DNA of 64,000 nucleotides from Opisthorchis felineus (taxonomy: Eukaryota; Platyhelminthes; Trematoda; Opisthorchiida; Opisthorchiidae): assembly GCA_004794785.1 (NCBI GenBank), contig SJOL01008481.1, positions 62,001-126,000 of the forward strand. The letters are read 5' to 3'. Below the pieces are notes generated by a model, which saw only the letters and a program-made list of their open reading frames with translations, ran no database searches and was not told the DNA's origin. This document shows positions 13,371-27,329 of this stretch, in pieces (within the stretch, counting starts at the first letter, position 1; each line of letters opens with the position of its first letter). A program made the translations under genes and the position numbers.

Positions 13371-16300
13371 TGAAAGCATTGAACGGGTAATTTCCAGGCC
13401 TAGTTTTCAGGCTTAGTTACAACCTGCCAAAAGGAAAGGAGAGAGATAGGAACTCAACCAGTCTGGCGTTAGCGACGGAAAAATGCAAATTAATTTCCGC
13501 CAAAACTCTTCCAGACCCAAAACCAGCCTAGATTGTTTGCGATAAGGCTGGATTAGAATCTGGCCTGTCAGAAGAATTTACAAGCATCTCGAAGTCTGCC
13601 CCGATTCTCGCACCCAGCCCATTCTTTCGATGGGCTAGACAAAACATTTCTCTGGGTGCCCCAAAACAGCTAACTGCATCGAAGTGCCGGACATTGCACA
13701 AATACAAAACAGTAATTTAACCGATTCTTAAGAACCAACTTCGCTTTGGTTCAAAACGTTACTCGACGGGAATTCAGCGATAAAAATGGATTTGACCAAG
13801 GCTCAATGAAAACCTACCTAACCTATCGGCTGGTGTAGAGAATGCAGATTCACGGGTCTTGCAAAAAGGTACCTATCCAATTTGAGTGACCCCACATCAG
13901 CACTAGCCAGGTTTTCAATTAAACAAGTGCCCATGCAGACTCAACTGACCCTTCTGACTCCAGTGTGAGTGGCAACACATGAGCACCAATGTACACGTTT
14001 ATTTAAAATCTCCTTGGCTGGGTATAAAAAGCCCTTCAAAAAAAACTCGTGGACCGCTTTCAGGAAGTCGAAGTTTGTGTCCAGTACTGACCCAAAATGA
14101 GTGTGGCATAAATTTCCCTCCATCAAAACGGAGCAACCATGTAATCACAGTCTTTGTAGGAGCCAACCAATCAAGCGCATTTTTGAGGAATACAACTTCC
14201 GGAATACAGCTTCGCCGATAATTTTGATGACCCTTTCTCAGTCCATCCGAGGATTTAACAACGATTTGGGACGCAAGGCAATGTGGTTGAAATTAAAGAG
14301 TAAAATAACTGATGCGTTCAGCATATTTTGTGGGCTCAAGCAACAAAAACAATGAAGCTGCATGCGATCTAGCATCGGAGGTCCTTTACTACACAGGTGA
14401 AGATTCGAGGTGAACTGTGAACCACGCAACCAAAGTCTGTGAGCATGGCCCACGTAGTAATAAGATATATGGCAGCTTAATAGGCACCGCATAACAAATA
14501 GGTTCCTGAGCAAACAAACCAACAGTCATGAATAATAGTTTAGTGGGGGCTTGAGAGTCTTTATTTGTGATTTCTCACCAGTGTTGACAAATAAATATCA
14601 ACCTGCCTCGAATAACCAACTCACGGCGCGGTATATGAACAAAGGGTATCTCCATTCGAAAATCTTGATGCTAAAATTGTGCAGGGTCTGAAGGGAACTC
14701 AATAAAAGTTGTAATCACTTCAGGAGCGGTCGCAGCCAAATCTCACGGGGTATATATCAACCTGGTCAAATTTCCTCCAGATCCTCAACAGGTTGGAAAT
14801 AATGCCGGATCCCAACTCGGCACAAGAGGAGGAAAGTAGCTCGGTCAGAAGATCGTAGCCTGACTGCAATAATTCCATGGGCTACAAATGGAGTGAAAAC
14901 GGTTTCCAAGATATCAGATATGCTCTCATCCACAAACAAATTCCTGAACAAAACTGATATCGCATACGGCCAACACAAAATGACGGCTGTCAGAGTGGTG
15001 CTTATTCACTAAAAAACAAAATTCATTTGTGTTCTACTGGAACTGTCTTTGTTCTAGTGTTTTACCCACCGCTGGCCAGATGTATGTGTCGTGCATGAAC
15101 CTCAAGACTAATGTTGGTGACGATCACACTTACAGTATATCTGTTTATAATTCTGCCACCTTTTCATGAGAATCCGGGGTAAGATATAAATGTCTATTAG
15201 ACCGGTTTATTCAAAATTCTCAAAATTTAATTGACAGTTCACTGTCGCTTACAGATGCTTGGTATGCCAATTACTGCTAAGTTTCATAAGCGACTAAAGT
15301 TTTGGAGACATTTGTCATTTATATCTTTCCGGCCTCCGGGATGCCAAAATGGTAACTGATAAAGTCCGCGTCGCTAATGTGTGCCGCGTATGGTCGCAAC
15401 CGCTTCATGGCATGAGTGAAATGCTTTGCTATGTTGCAAATTTTGGCCACTGCTTTGCCTGCAATAAGTATTTAGGTATTGTTTAGCTTATCATTTCAAA
15501 GGCATGGCTAACTGTTTCCAAGTTTTAATCAGTTACATAAATAACCGGATATACCTGTTTGTTTTCAACAGTGTAGCCAACCAGCGCCACAACAAATGGC
15601 CGTTTCATCGCGTTACTTTGGTAAGTGGCTCTAAATGCAAGCTATTTCTTGCTTTGCATTATTTTATTGTCTTCAAGTTAGCGCCTTCAGCCTTTTCAAC
15701 GTACAACTCTATAAATTAACCTATCCCTTTGCCAGTTTATTTGGACTGAACGTTTCTCCACAGATAACTAATGTGTGATGACGCTTTATGCATGAAAAGC
15801 CTTCCCACTACCACAGGGTGTTAAAGTGCACATGATACTCCCATGGGGATGTAGCCACCTGGAAATGTGGTTGGATCACCAGTAACCACAAATGTACCTG
15901 GGATTTGGCGTAGCCTTCCTTATACAACCGTTAATCCGGAGGTGCACCGTGGTAAGCGGCCTAATAAGAAAGTAAGAGAAAGTTTAACGCTTAGTTTCGT
16001 TTAGTTGAGCAGCTATTGCCTACCGGTCAAATAAGACCAAAAAGTATGTCACATCCGCATCGACGCTGTGGCATAACAAAGTGAACAGGGACTCGTAAAG
16101 ACCTAGCTTGCCGTAATTTAGGAGTTTGTGTACGACCTTGAATGGAATGGGTTGGCCACGACCACCTGACTGTGTGTGAGACGCATTACGGGTAATGTGA
16201 TTATTACTGAACAAACCACCCATCTTGTTTAAACGAGCTCGCCCAAAATACCATAGTGGGACAATGAAGGCTGTTTCGTGCGTGTCCTTTCGATTGAGAG

Positions 16301-17959
16301 TTACATCTTACCACAAGCCGTTGTTTTGTTGCCAATAACTGAGCGCAGCTACTTTCACGTGCCAAATACTTTCTTGAGCGTACTGTGATCCGGTTTTCGT
16401 GTTAAATAACAAATCAATTAAAAATGTAGAAAACGCTGCTAATTTAGTGAACGGAACCGAACGGGTTGCTCAATCATGGAAATGCTGTTCCCTTAACTTG
16501 CTTCCGGGAATTCACTTTTTGAAAAATGATGTTTGTGTCGGCTCAGGGAAGCAACGTTTAATGTGTAAAAAAGAGTGCTATTGGAACTGTCGCAAGCAGT
16601 TTTGACAGCGCCTTACTTGTTTCACTTATTTCCTAATATTTTACGCAGGACCACCGATTCACCCAACACTATCTGCTGTGTTAATTTTTAACCATTTCCT
16701 TAGACTTCCTCTTATCGTTGTGGCATGCTGATTGCTATTTTTTGTTGCAACCGGATCCTGTGTTCATGCGTTGACAACATCGACCACAATGGTTTCCAAG
16801 GCTATCAAAACTGCTCATCAAAGTTAACTGGCTGTGCATTATTCATATTACCCTCCCTTGTTGCAAACATAACCGCTACGTTACGGTGGAAATTTAGCCC
16901 AGCATTTCCATATAACCTGTGATAAACCTTCTAATCCGTGTCCTGTTGAGCAGACACAGACGTAACAACGGCAACGGCGAGCAAACTGATGTCAAGCGTT
17001 TTCATTCAGTGATGCGGCAGTTGAGTTAGCGCAGTATTGCAGAAAGAAGGAGTGATATTTACACTATATCACTTTTGTTCGCAAAAATACTCAAAATTTA
17101 CGGAACACGCGCACGCCTGTTGCAACAACTCGAAAATGATTTTTGTGCTGGTAAACTTGTCTGAATACAAAAAAAACGAACATGTATATACGCCATCGGG
17201 GGATCGTACGGACAATTACGTTTTTCATTTATGGAACGCCATGATCCATCTTGTGGGAAGTGGACGATTTTGCCAGCACAAATGGAGAGAGCTCGATCTG
17301 CGTCTGCCGTGTCTTTATTTCGCCTGAACCTGTCTGAATGATTCATTTTTTCCTTAACTAATGTGTGAGTTGAGTATATGCACAATACTCATATGGAACG
17401 CTTTAGATTTAAAAACTCGCGTGATGTCTTATGAGGAAAGATTTGGGGAGAAAATGATTTTTCAGAAATCACTGGCACTATATAAGTCCGACCGTGTCAT
17501 TATTACATCTCCGGTTAACAAGATTGACGATGATTTGTCCCGAGGAATGCACTATTTGGTTGTGCGGTGATAGACTCGAAATCCGTTGTTTTCAAACTAG
17601 TGTACGCTGTTCTCTTATTGCAATTTTTCGCCCCATTATAACGTTTGGAGGTGCATTGTTTTCTCGAATTCACCACTTAATGATTTCGCAATAAAGATTT
17701 ATGAAATAAATATCTGGCCCTCGGACCATTTAGTACTATTCAGAAGTCTCATGAATAAAGATTTCAACAACCGGACTTGTCGCCTTAAAACCTACCAGCT
17801 GGTGGGTGGAGACCGCAATAAATTTTCCAGTGTCGGGTAGCACTCATGCGTTCGAAAGTTAATACGTTAGGCAAGATCGGCTGAATGATTAGAGATGAAC
17901 CAACGTATTGAACACTTGTTGTTACAACATGAATAATAGGAGGTGAATTTTAATCCTGA
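13371..17959. other. No recognisable gene
   Basis: I find no domain, RNA gene or within-window repeat that I can support. ORFs are short and scattered over all frames. Some stretches are AT-rich (for example around 15.5-15.8 kb). Confidence 0.45.
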
Positions 17960-18650
17960 TCACTGTGGAATGTGTTGTGCGGAGAGGGGTATGTTGTCAA
18001 TGGGGCATTCCAGAGTGGTCAGCACTCCTATGCAAACCAAAGCCTTGTGGATGCAAAGCCATCTTCAGGATCGTTTTACTTTTCAAGTGGAAATTGTGTA
18101 GTTCTGTGGAAGATATTTGTCCACTGATTTCATTTCGTGGATGTAGCAATAATGCAACCCTCCGAGGAGTCGAGCAATGGTGGTTCATATGTGGATATCT
18201 TGACACTTCCGCACAACACACTAGTAGGCTATTTGTACACGCAAGCTCCGACCAATATTGTATGAAATTAAGATGCTGTAATGCGGCAATGTGAACTAAC
18301 AGCTGGAACGATCACCATCGGCCGACGAGGGTCAGTTAATCTCACTATGTTATTCATCGAAAAAATACAACCGGCACTTATACCTTTAGAATTGAAACCA
18401 ACAAGTTCTGCGTTCTGAATTTCCGGACGTGGTGCTCCGTAATGCGCTCCAGGTGTTTATGATTAATAACTAACCCAAATACCAATCGAATCGGATTCCC
18501 AATCCATGTGGAATTACACTCAATGCTCCACTGCACCCACACGATGCAGCGTAAGACTCACAAACCAAACTCGATATATTCTCCAAATGTCAAGGAGAAA
18601 AGGCAAAAAGACCTCGAGATTTGGGGAGAAGAGTGATGATCCAAGATAAA
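17960..18650 (+). repeat. Dispersed repeat R3, copy 1 (unclassified)
   Basis: Several blocks match 30.9-31.56 kb in the same orientation and order. gtggaagatatttg..ttcgtggatgtagcaataat (about 18109-18156) matches 30995-31048. gtaagactcacaaaccaaac and tcgatatattctccaaatg (about 18551-18590) match 31425-31465. Between the blocks the copies have diverged. No terminal repeat or coding motif was found. The ORF 17965-18294 (109 codons) has no known domain and is not conserved in the second copy. Confidence 0.55.
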
Positions 18651-20290
18651 TTGCAGTAAATTGAATGCATGCGATACGTGAGGAAGCCTACAGTCTTCAG
18701 AGAATTTTCAACGTTCGTTAGCACTCCAGGTGAGTTAGTCGAACGCATCTCGTACTGCAATTTCAGAATATTCACCAGGGCAATTTGCAATAACCTTATG
18801 CAGATCTATATTTCGTGCCTCCCTTCTATAGGAGCGTATTTGAGCATCATGTGTACGGAGTATGTGTATGTCACAGTTATTTTTCTGAAAGACTATAAAC
18901 CGTATTTTAAGTTCTACTAGACGTGCTTCCTACTTAACCAGTCGAAATTGACGTGAATTCTCACTCCATAATTATGGCGAAAAATGAGCTCCCGTCCCCA
19001 GAATCCGCTTCATTCAGTACTGCAGCAAACGTCTAAAACTGAGCTTTGGACAATTCGTGGGGGCTTGATCGTATCGTCAGTTAGTGGTTTTTGGCGCACC
19101 ATCCTCTTGTACTCACGGCACGTGGACGTAGATTTCACACTTGAGACTTTTGCCCAAGTGATACTAGTTTCGTCGGTTTATTTATTTTTCTAGTAATAAC
19201 AAACTGTGAAAAAAATTATTTTCAGGTCTTTTTATTCCGATCGTATGAGGATATTCTGATGAAATGGAGACTGCATTCAATGGGTTACGTCAATCCAAGT
19301 GAATTGTTCGAGAAATTATTCCAATGGTTTCATGCTTATTGGAAAGCGCACGAATCTCCCAAGTAATTGAAACCCGCGATTATCTGGTACTTTACTGAAG
19401 TTGATAGCTTTCAAAACATGACCTACCTCTCAGCGTTTGGAATAATTCAAAATGGGCAGAATACAGCACCATTCTAACTGTTCAAGATAGGTATTTTCAA
19501 TGACAATTTCGAGCACATTAGTGTTCATTTTTAGCGGTCAGGTAAACCACGTCTGGTTGCGTGCAAAACCTCAACAGTCAAGCCGTTCGAAAAGGATTCT
19601 ATCAATAAATGTGGTAATGTGGTTTTATTGTAGGATAACGCTGGCTTCCCTATACCACGCTGGGAAGTCATAATTCCGCATGGGATGCCGTGCAAATGCG
19701 TCATATTTTCAGTGCTTAGAACCACAATGTGCGTTGAATCTTACGTATTTTATTTGAACGCGTTCAAACGGTACACCAAGTTTATTTAAATCCACCTAAG
19801 TGCAGAATAACTCTGCTTCAAAATGTCTGCGTTGGAAGCCGTGAGAAAAAATAACCACGCTTGGTTGAAATGATCTTGTCGTGTCCCTTCTTCAAGGATA
19901 AGTCTTTACTGTTGGATTGACTGACCACAGTCGGGGCTAACTGAAGTAGATTTTCTATTAGGATTTTTACCATGCATGCAAGAAACATAAGCACTTTGTA
20001 ATGCTACACACATTGTTGAAAAATCCCTCGGAATGCAGCGTTTACAACGTTGCAAAAATACTGCAGTTGCAGAGCTAAAAAGATTGAATTTTAAACTTTG
20101 ATGTTCCTGTGTATCATTGGTAAGACCCATGCTCCACGGTGGAACCAATATTTTAAATAATGAATATTTTAATTCCAAACAATCAGACAATCAGTCAGTC
20201 ACCAGCACAACAGACAGATACTTTCTTATTCCAATTGTAATTGACACAGGAAGTTTGAACCACTTTCGTGAATGGACTTCCTTCCCCTGT
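18651..20290. other. No recognisable gene
   Basis: Nothing I can name; only short ORFs with no motif. Confidence 0.45.
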
Positions 20291-20299
20291 CCGGAGGCT

Positions 20300-20545
20300 T
20301 TGCTGATAACAGTTCGACCAATGTGCGGAGATGTCCACACACGATATGTACAAAAAATCAAAGTTGCAGTTGGTTACGTGGATGTCATTGGGATCCAATA
20401 CTCACCTTTCAGCCGGAACTGTTTGAAGTGGCCGAGCTTTCCACCAGCAAAGGAACTATGAGGACAACACTTACAGACCCCAAGAACGACTGTAAACCAG
20501 GAGTGGGAACATTACCCCGTTCCGTTAGAGTGGAGGAGTGGTGCG
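20300..20545 (+). repeat. Dispersed repeat R4, copy 1 (unclassified)
   Basis: Matches 37135-37385 in the same orientation. The clearest block is ggttacgtggatgtcattgg followed by gatccaa (20373-20399) against ggttactgggatatcattgg with gattccaa (37211-37239). Further on, caggagtgggaaca (20499-20512) matches caggggtgggaaca (37323-37336), at similar spacing. Function unknown. Copy 1 lies about 150 bp before an RTE remnant and could be part of it. Confidence 0.5.
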
Positions 20546-20699
20546 ACCCGTGAATTCCATTGACAGTTCCATTATGACAGTCATCCGGTTATCCGGTGAT
20601 GCTGACGCCATTGGTCGTGGTACCTACGGCATGGGAGTTGCACCCAGCTTCAGTGTTGAAGGCGCCTTACTGGAGTGGATCCTAGTAAACAGGTGACAT

Positions 20700-21345
20700 T
20701 ACGTCGTGCGGTTGTCTGGCTCAATAGACACCAATGCAAATCGATGCGGTACACGATGTTTATTGGTCTCATCAGCATGTGCTCAGGTATTTCTTCAGGT
20801 GTATTTTGCAAGCGTTCGCCTGAGATCATCTCGTCTTTTTGTGTGGAACAAAGATGCCCTCTCTCACTTTTCCTATTCAAATTGGTTATTGGTGTGTGGC
20901 ACGCAGTTTCCCTGCCTGCCACCGAAACCTCTGGAGTGAAAACGCTACTGTGACTGATTGAAGACGAGATTTCTTCTCGAGTTGGGAAGGCCAGGGCAGC
21001 TTTTTGCCAAACTCGGACACTTATTGCGCCAAAGAGATGTCAGTTTGTCTGTCAAAGGAAGAGTTTACACTGCAGCAGTGCGATTCATACTGCTTTGTAA
21101 ATCCGAAACGTAGCGTCTGCGCGCGGAGAACATACGAGTGATGTCAGTGTTTGACCATCAGTGTCTCCAAAGCATTGGTCCTACCGGGTACTAACGTTAC
21201 ATCCGTAAGGCTGGAATACGCCGAATGGTTCTAAGAAGGAGATCTGTCTCAGGATGTATGAATGACCCACGCTTCGTAAGTTATGCCCTTTAAGGCATGT
21301 AACCTGCGTCTTAGAAGGCCCTCTGCGTCGCAAAGCTATTTTTAG
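20700..21345 (+). pseudogene. RTE-like LINE remnant A (reverse transcriptase with internal loss)
   Basis: In frame at 20675-20953 the protein shows the RT block before and at motif B: SPEIISSF, then VEQRCPLSLFLF (normally GCPLSPFLF). The catalytic YADD block that should follow is missing; the sequence jumps to the thumb/C-terminal block DEISSRVGKARAAF at about 20960-21000. Then, across frameshifts, come VSLSVKGRVYTAAVR- and VSVFDHQCLQSIG-type segments near 21040-21180. All of these are typical of the RTE clade. There are several stops and at least two frameshifts. The element is inactive; it has lost its endonuclease and the RT catalytic centre. Confidence 0.75.
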
Positions 21346-24300
21346 CCAGCTATGTTCCAAGTGGTGGTGACCGAGTGGCCAACAGTGCACAACCTGGCAA
21401 ACAAGTATGAAAACCCATAACCAGTAAGCCGAGTTTGGTCGACAACCGCCGCCTCTCGGAATGGTGACCGAGTACGCAATTCAGCAATGGTTAATGACCG
21501 TTGAAGTTAGTGCCGTTTGGACCTCGAAACTATCGGTTTTATTGAGCAGCGAATCCATCCGCCATCTCAATATACATGCCATCGCCTCCAAAATCGGTCT
21601 TTGGACAAAAGTACGAACAACACACACTTTTTCGTCTTCTTCGTAGAAGGTGATTCAAAATATGATTTATTTTTCCTCAGTAGTTGCAGCTGAGGAGGTA
21701 TTATCGTCAGTTACTCATGAGCATACGCTTTTGGAACTATCGCACTTCCAGATGAGAAACAAAACCAATATTAAGCCCAGTTATTGTGGCTGTAATCGTT
21801 CATGAATATGAAGTTGAAGCATGCACCACTCCTTCAAATTATTTGAAGAAAAGGACAAATTTTTCAAAGAAATCACGGGCTCACGAAGGATTCAGCAAAT
21901 ATTCTGAATAATAAAAAAATCCGAAAACCCAATCCGCCAAATCGAGGCGTTTTTATACGAGACTCTCTCATTTGGTATACGAACGTTCTAGGCGACTAAA
22001 GCTACAAGTCTAGTGGCAAATCCCCCAAGGTTTGATGGGCATATGTCTACATTCTTGCCGTACCGTCAGAGATTCCCTATATTATCCTGTAGTCTACTGA
22101 TGGGTCACGACGCTTTTACTCCATTACCCTCAGCAACTTCACTCAGGATTCCGATTGTTCCATCTGAACTTCGCACTTTTTTCAAACTGCGTGCTTAATC
22201 AAGACTTGCGTTTGGCGATTGCGTCAGTGAAATCCTCGACATCTATCCGAACGTCCCTTTTAGTTAATATCAGTCTGCCTGGCGATTAGTCCGCTCGCCC
22301 ATACCAGCCATTTGGCGATGACCTTGCCAAAGCGTGCAACTGATCTGCGCATTTTTGTGCTCGAAGGGTACAAGATGTGGCGACAGTCGTCACTTGCACA
22401 GAAGCATGGCTCTTGTCCAGTTCTGTTTTATTCATCTGTGCTGCAGTATTTGCAGGTAGGACATCGAGAATCGCACCAGTATACATAACACTGGCGTCCG
22501 GAATGACACCTAGACCATCACGCCGAAATCACGTATGTCAGCACGCAAATGTGTCATAGGTTTCCCACTTGTGCTGTCTGGCGAAACAAGGCAGTGTAAC
22601 AAGCAATATATCTAATCTGACGTCCCAAAACTCCGGCTGCTCAATTTCTGCTTACAATGGTGACGCCTTTTTGAACGGTGCTTAAGAGCACACTCTAGAA
22701 AATAAAACAAAGTATACGTAAGCTTGATGTCCAATTCCGTCGCAGAGCTGCGTGGACTATATCCACATTACGCTCCACAATATAATCCAGCCTACGCTAA
22801 AAGAAGTACTGAAGCGAGAATGTGTTTGACCGGTGTAGGATAAACACCAGGCTCAGTCGTCTCTGGAAAAGAGCCAACCGCAACGAGCGCGCAATGTTTT
22901 GGGCTGCGGAAACTTTCAGCCGACTTTTCATGTGAACGAGAGCAAACCGGGATATATAATTTAGGTAGTTTTCATATGTAAGCATGATTTGCTCTGACTG
23001 TGAGGGCAAAATGTTTGCATCATATATCCGATAATGGCTTCCTAACTGCTGCAATTGTGTCCCCACACGTTAACCCAAAGCATTCAATGGAAGGACCACT
23101 GGCTACAGGTTACATACGAATGCCATATTCTTTGAATCTTAAGTTCTATCGGTTGATATATTGAGGCCAAGGCCACAGAAAGTTCAATTTATTTCTTGAA
23201 ATGAGGGTCTTCAGGGTGTGGGGCATATAAATTTCATCCGTCCACCACAAGACTACCGTGGTCAGTCGCACCGTGTAATGTGTGCGGTGACAACCACCAC
23301 TGAAATATGAGAAGCGAAGATCGTCTAAGCTTTTGAAATTTCAACGCACTCCCAATTGCCATTTACAATGGCGGATATCGTTCGGTGGTGGCTTGGCTCG
23401 CAAAGAAAATCTTCGAATGTCTTCGCACATACACATACAGTCTGCATCCAACATCAAAATATCAGCCACCTGATCAACAACCAATGAAAAGATCACTAGT
23501 GGGGCTGAAATTTCAGGGAACCTTTCAATTCATTTCTAAATCGTTAAGTCGGTGAAGGCTGTGGTCCTTTAATTTATATGTTTCCCGCCAGCATGTTTGG
23601 CGAATTACAAATACCGACTACCGAGACACTAATTATCGAACGTTGCGCATTTAAGATTATTTGCCTTTCTACCGGCGGCTTGCTACCAATCAATGAAAAT
23701 TACCGCACATTTAAAACCAAGACGTACTTTTCTAAAATGCAGATGGTGCTATGATAGCCCTATGTTCCAATAACCGTGTTGAGCATCGTGATCACGGAGG
23801 ACGCTCTCGTGTGTGAGTTATTACTAATTTTCCGAAAGTCTATCAAAACCTTCTCAAAATTCTATAAAACGCAAGTCCTGCTGAGAGGGTATTCTCACTC
23901 CGGCAGTTTTGTGCTAAATGACGCTTCATCTTTGGGGTTTGGTTAGCACCACAATCAGATACTCTCCTGTGAAGGTTCTATAAAAGTGGAATTCATACAT
24001 AAAACTGGTTTTGACGCTAGTGCAGTTTCCGTTGGTTTACTTATTATTCGGGTGAGAAACAACTGCTAGGCAATCTTGAAGTGATCGAAAATTACTTACT
24101 CTCAGCTGAATCATTTCCTGCGGGTTATTTTACAACCGTGTCATGCTCATTATGAAACGTCAGCTGCGCACGACTCCGAGACCTCCAAGGCCATTCAGAC
24201 TCATGCCATTCATGTTATTATTTGAAGACTAAATCCTTTGGATCTAACCAGCTTTCGGCTATGAGCTTCATACCAGCAGCGCGATTATCTCACACTTAGC

Positions 24301-25640
24301 CGATATTCTACTTGTAGTAAGCTGTAACACCTTTGAGGGTGTAAAATCGCGGTTAATTTTTGCCCCTTCACAAAGCATGAAAGCCTGAGATGGCCTCCAT
24401 CTACTAACGAGAGGCGTAAATAATAGTCCATTGCTTTGAAAATTCCGAGGTGTCGGAAAGTTGGATTGTCGCCAAACATTGAAAGGAAACTGGAAGATTT
24501 GTAATGCGGGGGAGAAAAAGGGAAGGACAGTGTGGAGAAAATTGCACAATTTTATCTCAGTACCTTTTGGAATGCAGCGTGTATCGTAGAGAAACGCTAC
24601 TTTAGTTGGAACGCCGAAATTTAAGCCTTTTCTGCTCTATTAATGTGCCACTTTTCAACCAAAATTTCAGCAATCAATCTTTGAACTCTTTCGCTTTTCC
24701 TGATCGTCCACCTTGGGAATTAGACCACGTTTGTGGGACATTTGGATACGTTAATTTACACGTGTCTACCATAATGACAGTAGTGAGCGGACTAAAGTCA
24801 TGAAGTTCGTATTCCGGATGATTAGCATTTTGGATATCCGACTTTCAGCATCAGAACTATTCTTTTTAGGATTTCTGAGCACAATCGACCTGCGCCTATA
24901 CGCTCATCATCGAATCGAATTTTGTCGGTTCACAGCAGTGCTAAGCTCATTCAGTTAGTGCCATGTCCCAGTATTTTTCGGACAAACAGGGCAGACCAGA
25001 TAAGCAGCAATCCATTTGTCATCATAGATAAACCTGGGTTCTACGCAGTTCTCATGGATCAGCCGAATAATTGCAGACACTTTTTGTTCAGGAAATTTGC
25101 GTGCCATTCACTGGGAATCTTAATCTCACATTCACGACGGACAAACTAAATTCGAAGACAGATTCTCATTGATGGATAGCGGTGGATATCCGCAGCTTGA
25201 CGACGTCAGCGTTGCATTAGATGATTTGTGCCATTAGAATTAGTCACAAATCACCTGTATGCTCCAGTTGACCAGTCGTGTGTCAGTTATCCAATGAAAC
25301 CGTATTCACCTGGTGTGAATCTTGTAGCTAACCAACGAGTGAGGTTAAATGATGTCAAAATGCAAACTGTTAGTCAGCTACTGACGATCAATCAGTTTAG
25401 CGCACAATACAGTTTGGATGGTCGCCACTTAAATGCTTTCTGAATTTAACCAAACCGCTGATCATCCGGTCGCGACCAAAACGTTCAGCATTTAACTAAC
25501 AGGGGAGGTTGTGCATCCTAGGTTTCTGGGTATCTTTCGGATGTGCACTGTTACCATTTCCAGTAAGCATCAAACTGCTGCGCGTACTCTTACCTGTCGG
25601 TAGCTTTTAGCACCAGTAGGTGTACCCTGAAACTGCTGAA
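21346..25640. other. No recognisable gene
   Basis: No motif or RNA gene seen. Some minus-strand ORFs (22797-23066, 24268-24549) are open for 89-93 codons but carry no domain I recognise. A 3' untranslated part of RTE remnant A may occupy the first few hundred bases. Confidence 0.4.
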
Positions 25641-25655
25641 ATTTATCCTAGCGTT

Positions 25656-26023
25656 AGCGAAATATCGTTCAAGAGTGAGCGTAAACTTGAGCAACTTATG
25701 AAGAGTAATACTGTTAGCGTACACGACATGCCTGCAAAAACATCAAGAAAACAGGTGCAATAAGCAAGGGAAAGAGAAAATCCGTATCCTGAAGGCGCAA
25801 GCAGCCTTTCAAATCGGAAGAATCTGTTCCAAGGTTGGCGATTATTTCACCGTGAAGAAACGCATCAGCAATGCAGGGAGTGTTGTGGAATATTTTTCCG
25901 AAGATGGAATTTTGATCGGCATATGGATACGGTGCACAGAACGAGAGTCAATCACATTTGAGAACAATGCAAAAAAGACTGCTATTATTTTGATATTCTT
26001 AGAAAACCTTTTGAAGCAATGCA
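25656..26023 (+). pseudogene. C2H2 zinc-finger pseudogene, copy A
   Basis: Reading one frame gives the remains of four fingers in the same order as copies B-D. Finger 2 is degenerate (SEISF, first Cys and a His lost). Finger 3 begins ENPYPE, with Tyr in place of the first Cys, and lacks the second Cys. Finger 4 (25872-25937) is intact: C-x2-C-x12-H-x4-H with GIFFRRWNFDRH. Finger 5 (HI*EQCKKD..ILRKPFEAMH) has a stop and has lost one Cys and one His. Another in-frame stop precedes finger 3. Intact members of such families bind DNA or RNA through the Zn fingers; this copy cannot encode a full protein. The overlapping ORF 25852-26070 is in another frame and is a shadow. Confidence 0.8.
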
Positions 26024-26039
26024 CAACGCAGAGGCGAAT

Positions 26040-27059
26040 AACAAATCAACAACAGAGACGAAACAAATAAGATGCGACAAAAATAAGATTAATTAAACTG
26101 GGCACGTCACAGAATCGCCTATTTTAATCTGATCAAATTTGTTACACCACCACTGGAATCCTGTTGATATCTTCAAGTTGAAGTGAATTTCCTAATACTC
26201 ATGCAGGTGCTTGTACTTCAGCTGTTCTTGATGCCTTATTTGTGGCAGCTTAGCTTGGGAGGGCTGTTACCTAGCGGGTTACCTAAACAAATTCTTGTGA
26301 CGAAATCAAAGATATGGTGAATCTGCTCTAATACAAACCAGTAAATGCCAATTTTTAAACTGTCTTACATACCGGTGGAGCATAACTTCAAGGTAGAACA
26401 AATTGGATCAATATATTCCTGATTGATAGTGAGGGAATTGTTGCCGATTTTCAGCTGTCTTATATCTCTGTCACCGCGGGGTGTGTTATTTGATTGAATT
26501 CAGTCTCTTCTGCTTCGGACGATTATGCACGTATTCGGGTGTTTTCGAGTTGAAATGACTACACTCGTTGTGTTAGAATAGCTACATTTAAATAAGTGGC
26601 TGTTTTTACAAATGTCTATGCCTTCCTTGGTTGTTTCAAATCCGACACATCTACAATCACTTCCTGTTGCTCGAGGGTCTCCAGCATAATGTAGAATTTT
26701 ATGTGCAAAGCAATCGCTTTCAAAAAGCTGCATCACCTAACGATTACTTTCGCCAATAATTTAAAGCTGTAAATTTCCTCTCAATCATACCATTATTTTC
26801 GAAAACCCATTTGAGACGAACCGTTTTCTTCTGGTCCTCGATTTGCTTTGGGGACTGTCAAATGGCATAAACTTCACCCCGTCAATGTTAACAAAGAATT
26901 TTGCTTGATACTCCAATCAAAGACCCACTATATATCTTGCATTTGTCGACAGCCCTAGAACAGTGAACTACTAATACCACTATCGGTACAATGACCCTAT
27001 TGGTTTTGTATTATATGGAGACTGAGCACAGCCTGAAGAAACTGCTGTTAATTGTCCTT
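26040..27059. other. No recognisable gene
   Basis: No homology seen apart from the end of the zinc-finger remnant. An A-rich segment follows at 26040-26095. Confidence 0.45.
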
Positions 27060-27067
27060 CCAGAGAA

Positions 27068-27306
27068 TGTGCTTTGCCTCAGTTAGGGGTATCTCAATTC
27101 TCGATCTTTAATAGTTCTCCCCATCTTATTAGCAGCGCCAGATGATTTGAAGTGAAACATGCAAAACAAAAAGGAGTATGCGGTGGTCTCATCACGCTAA
27201 TCAGATAATGAGGAGATTTTGGCTTGGTTTTCCCAGATTGCGTGATATTAGCAGACCCGATTATTGAACTCATACAACGAGACCACCGTAAACAAATATA
27301 TAGAAG
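27068..27306 (-). repeat. Dispersed repeat R1, copy 1 (unclassified)
   Basis: About 240 bp shared with 59.06-59.29 kb (opposite orientation) and with 33.09-33.27 kb (same orientation as this copy). Shared blocks on the minus strand include tttgtttacggtggtctcgt, then ctaatatcacg, then ctcattatctgatt, then tttttgttttg. A 10-bp perfect inverted repeat lies inside (27181-27190 and 27279-27288). The ORF 27094-27315 and its partner at 59049 look alike only because the DNA is homologous. Neither transposase nor tRNA/5S-like promoter motifs were seen. Confidence 0.7.
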
Positions 27307-27329
27307 GGGCGGCAAGAGCTGGTCGAACT

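Noticed and set aside
25852..26070. 72-codon plus-strand ORF as a gene
   Set aside because: It is out of frame with the zinc-finger reading that explains the same bases.
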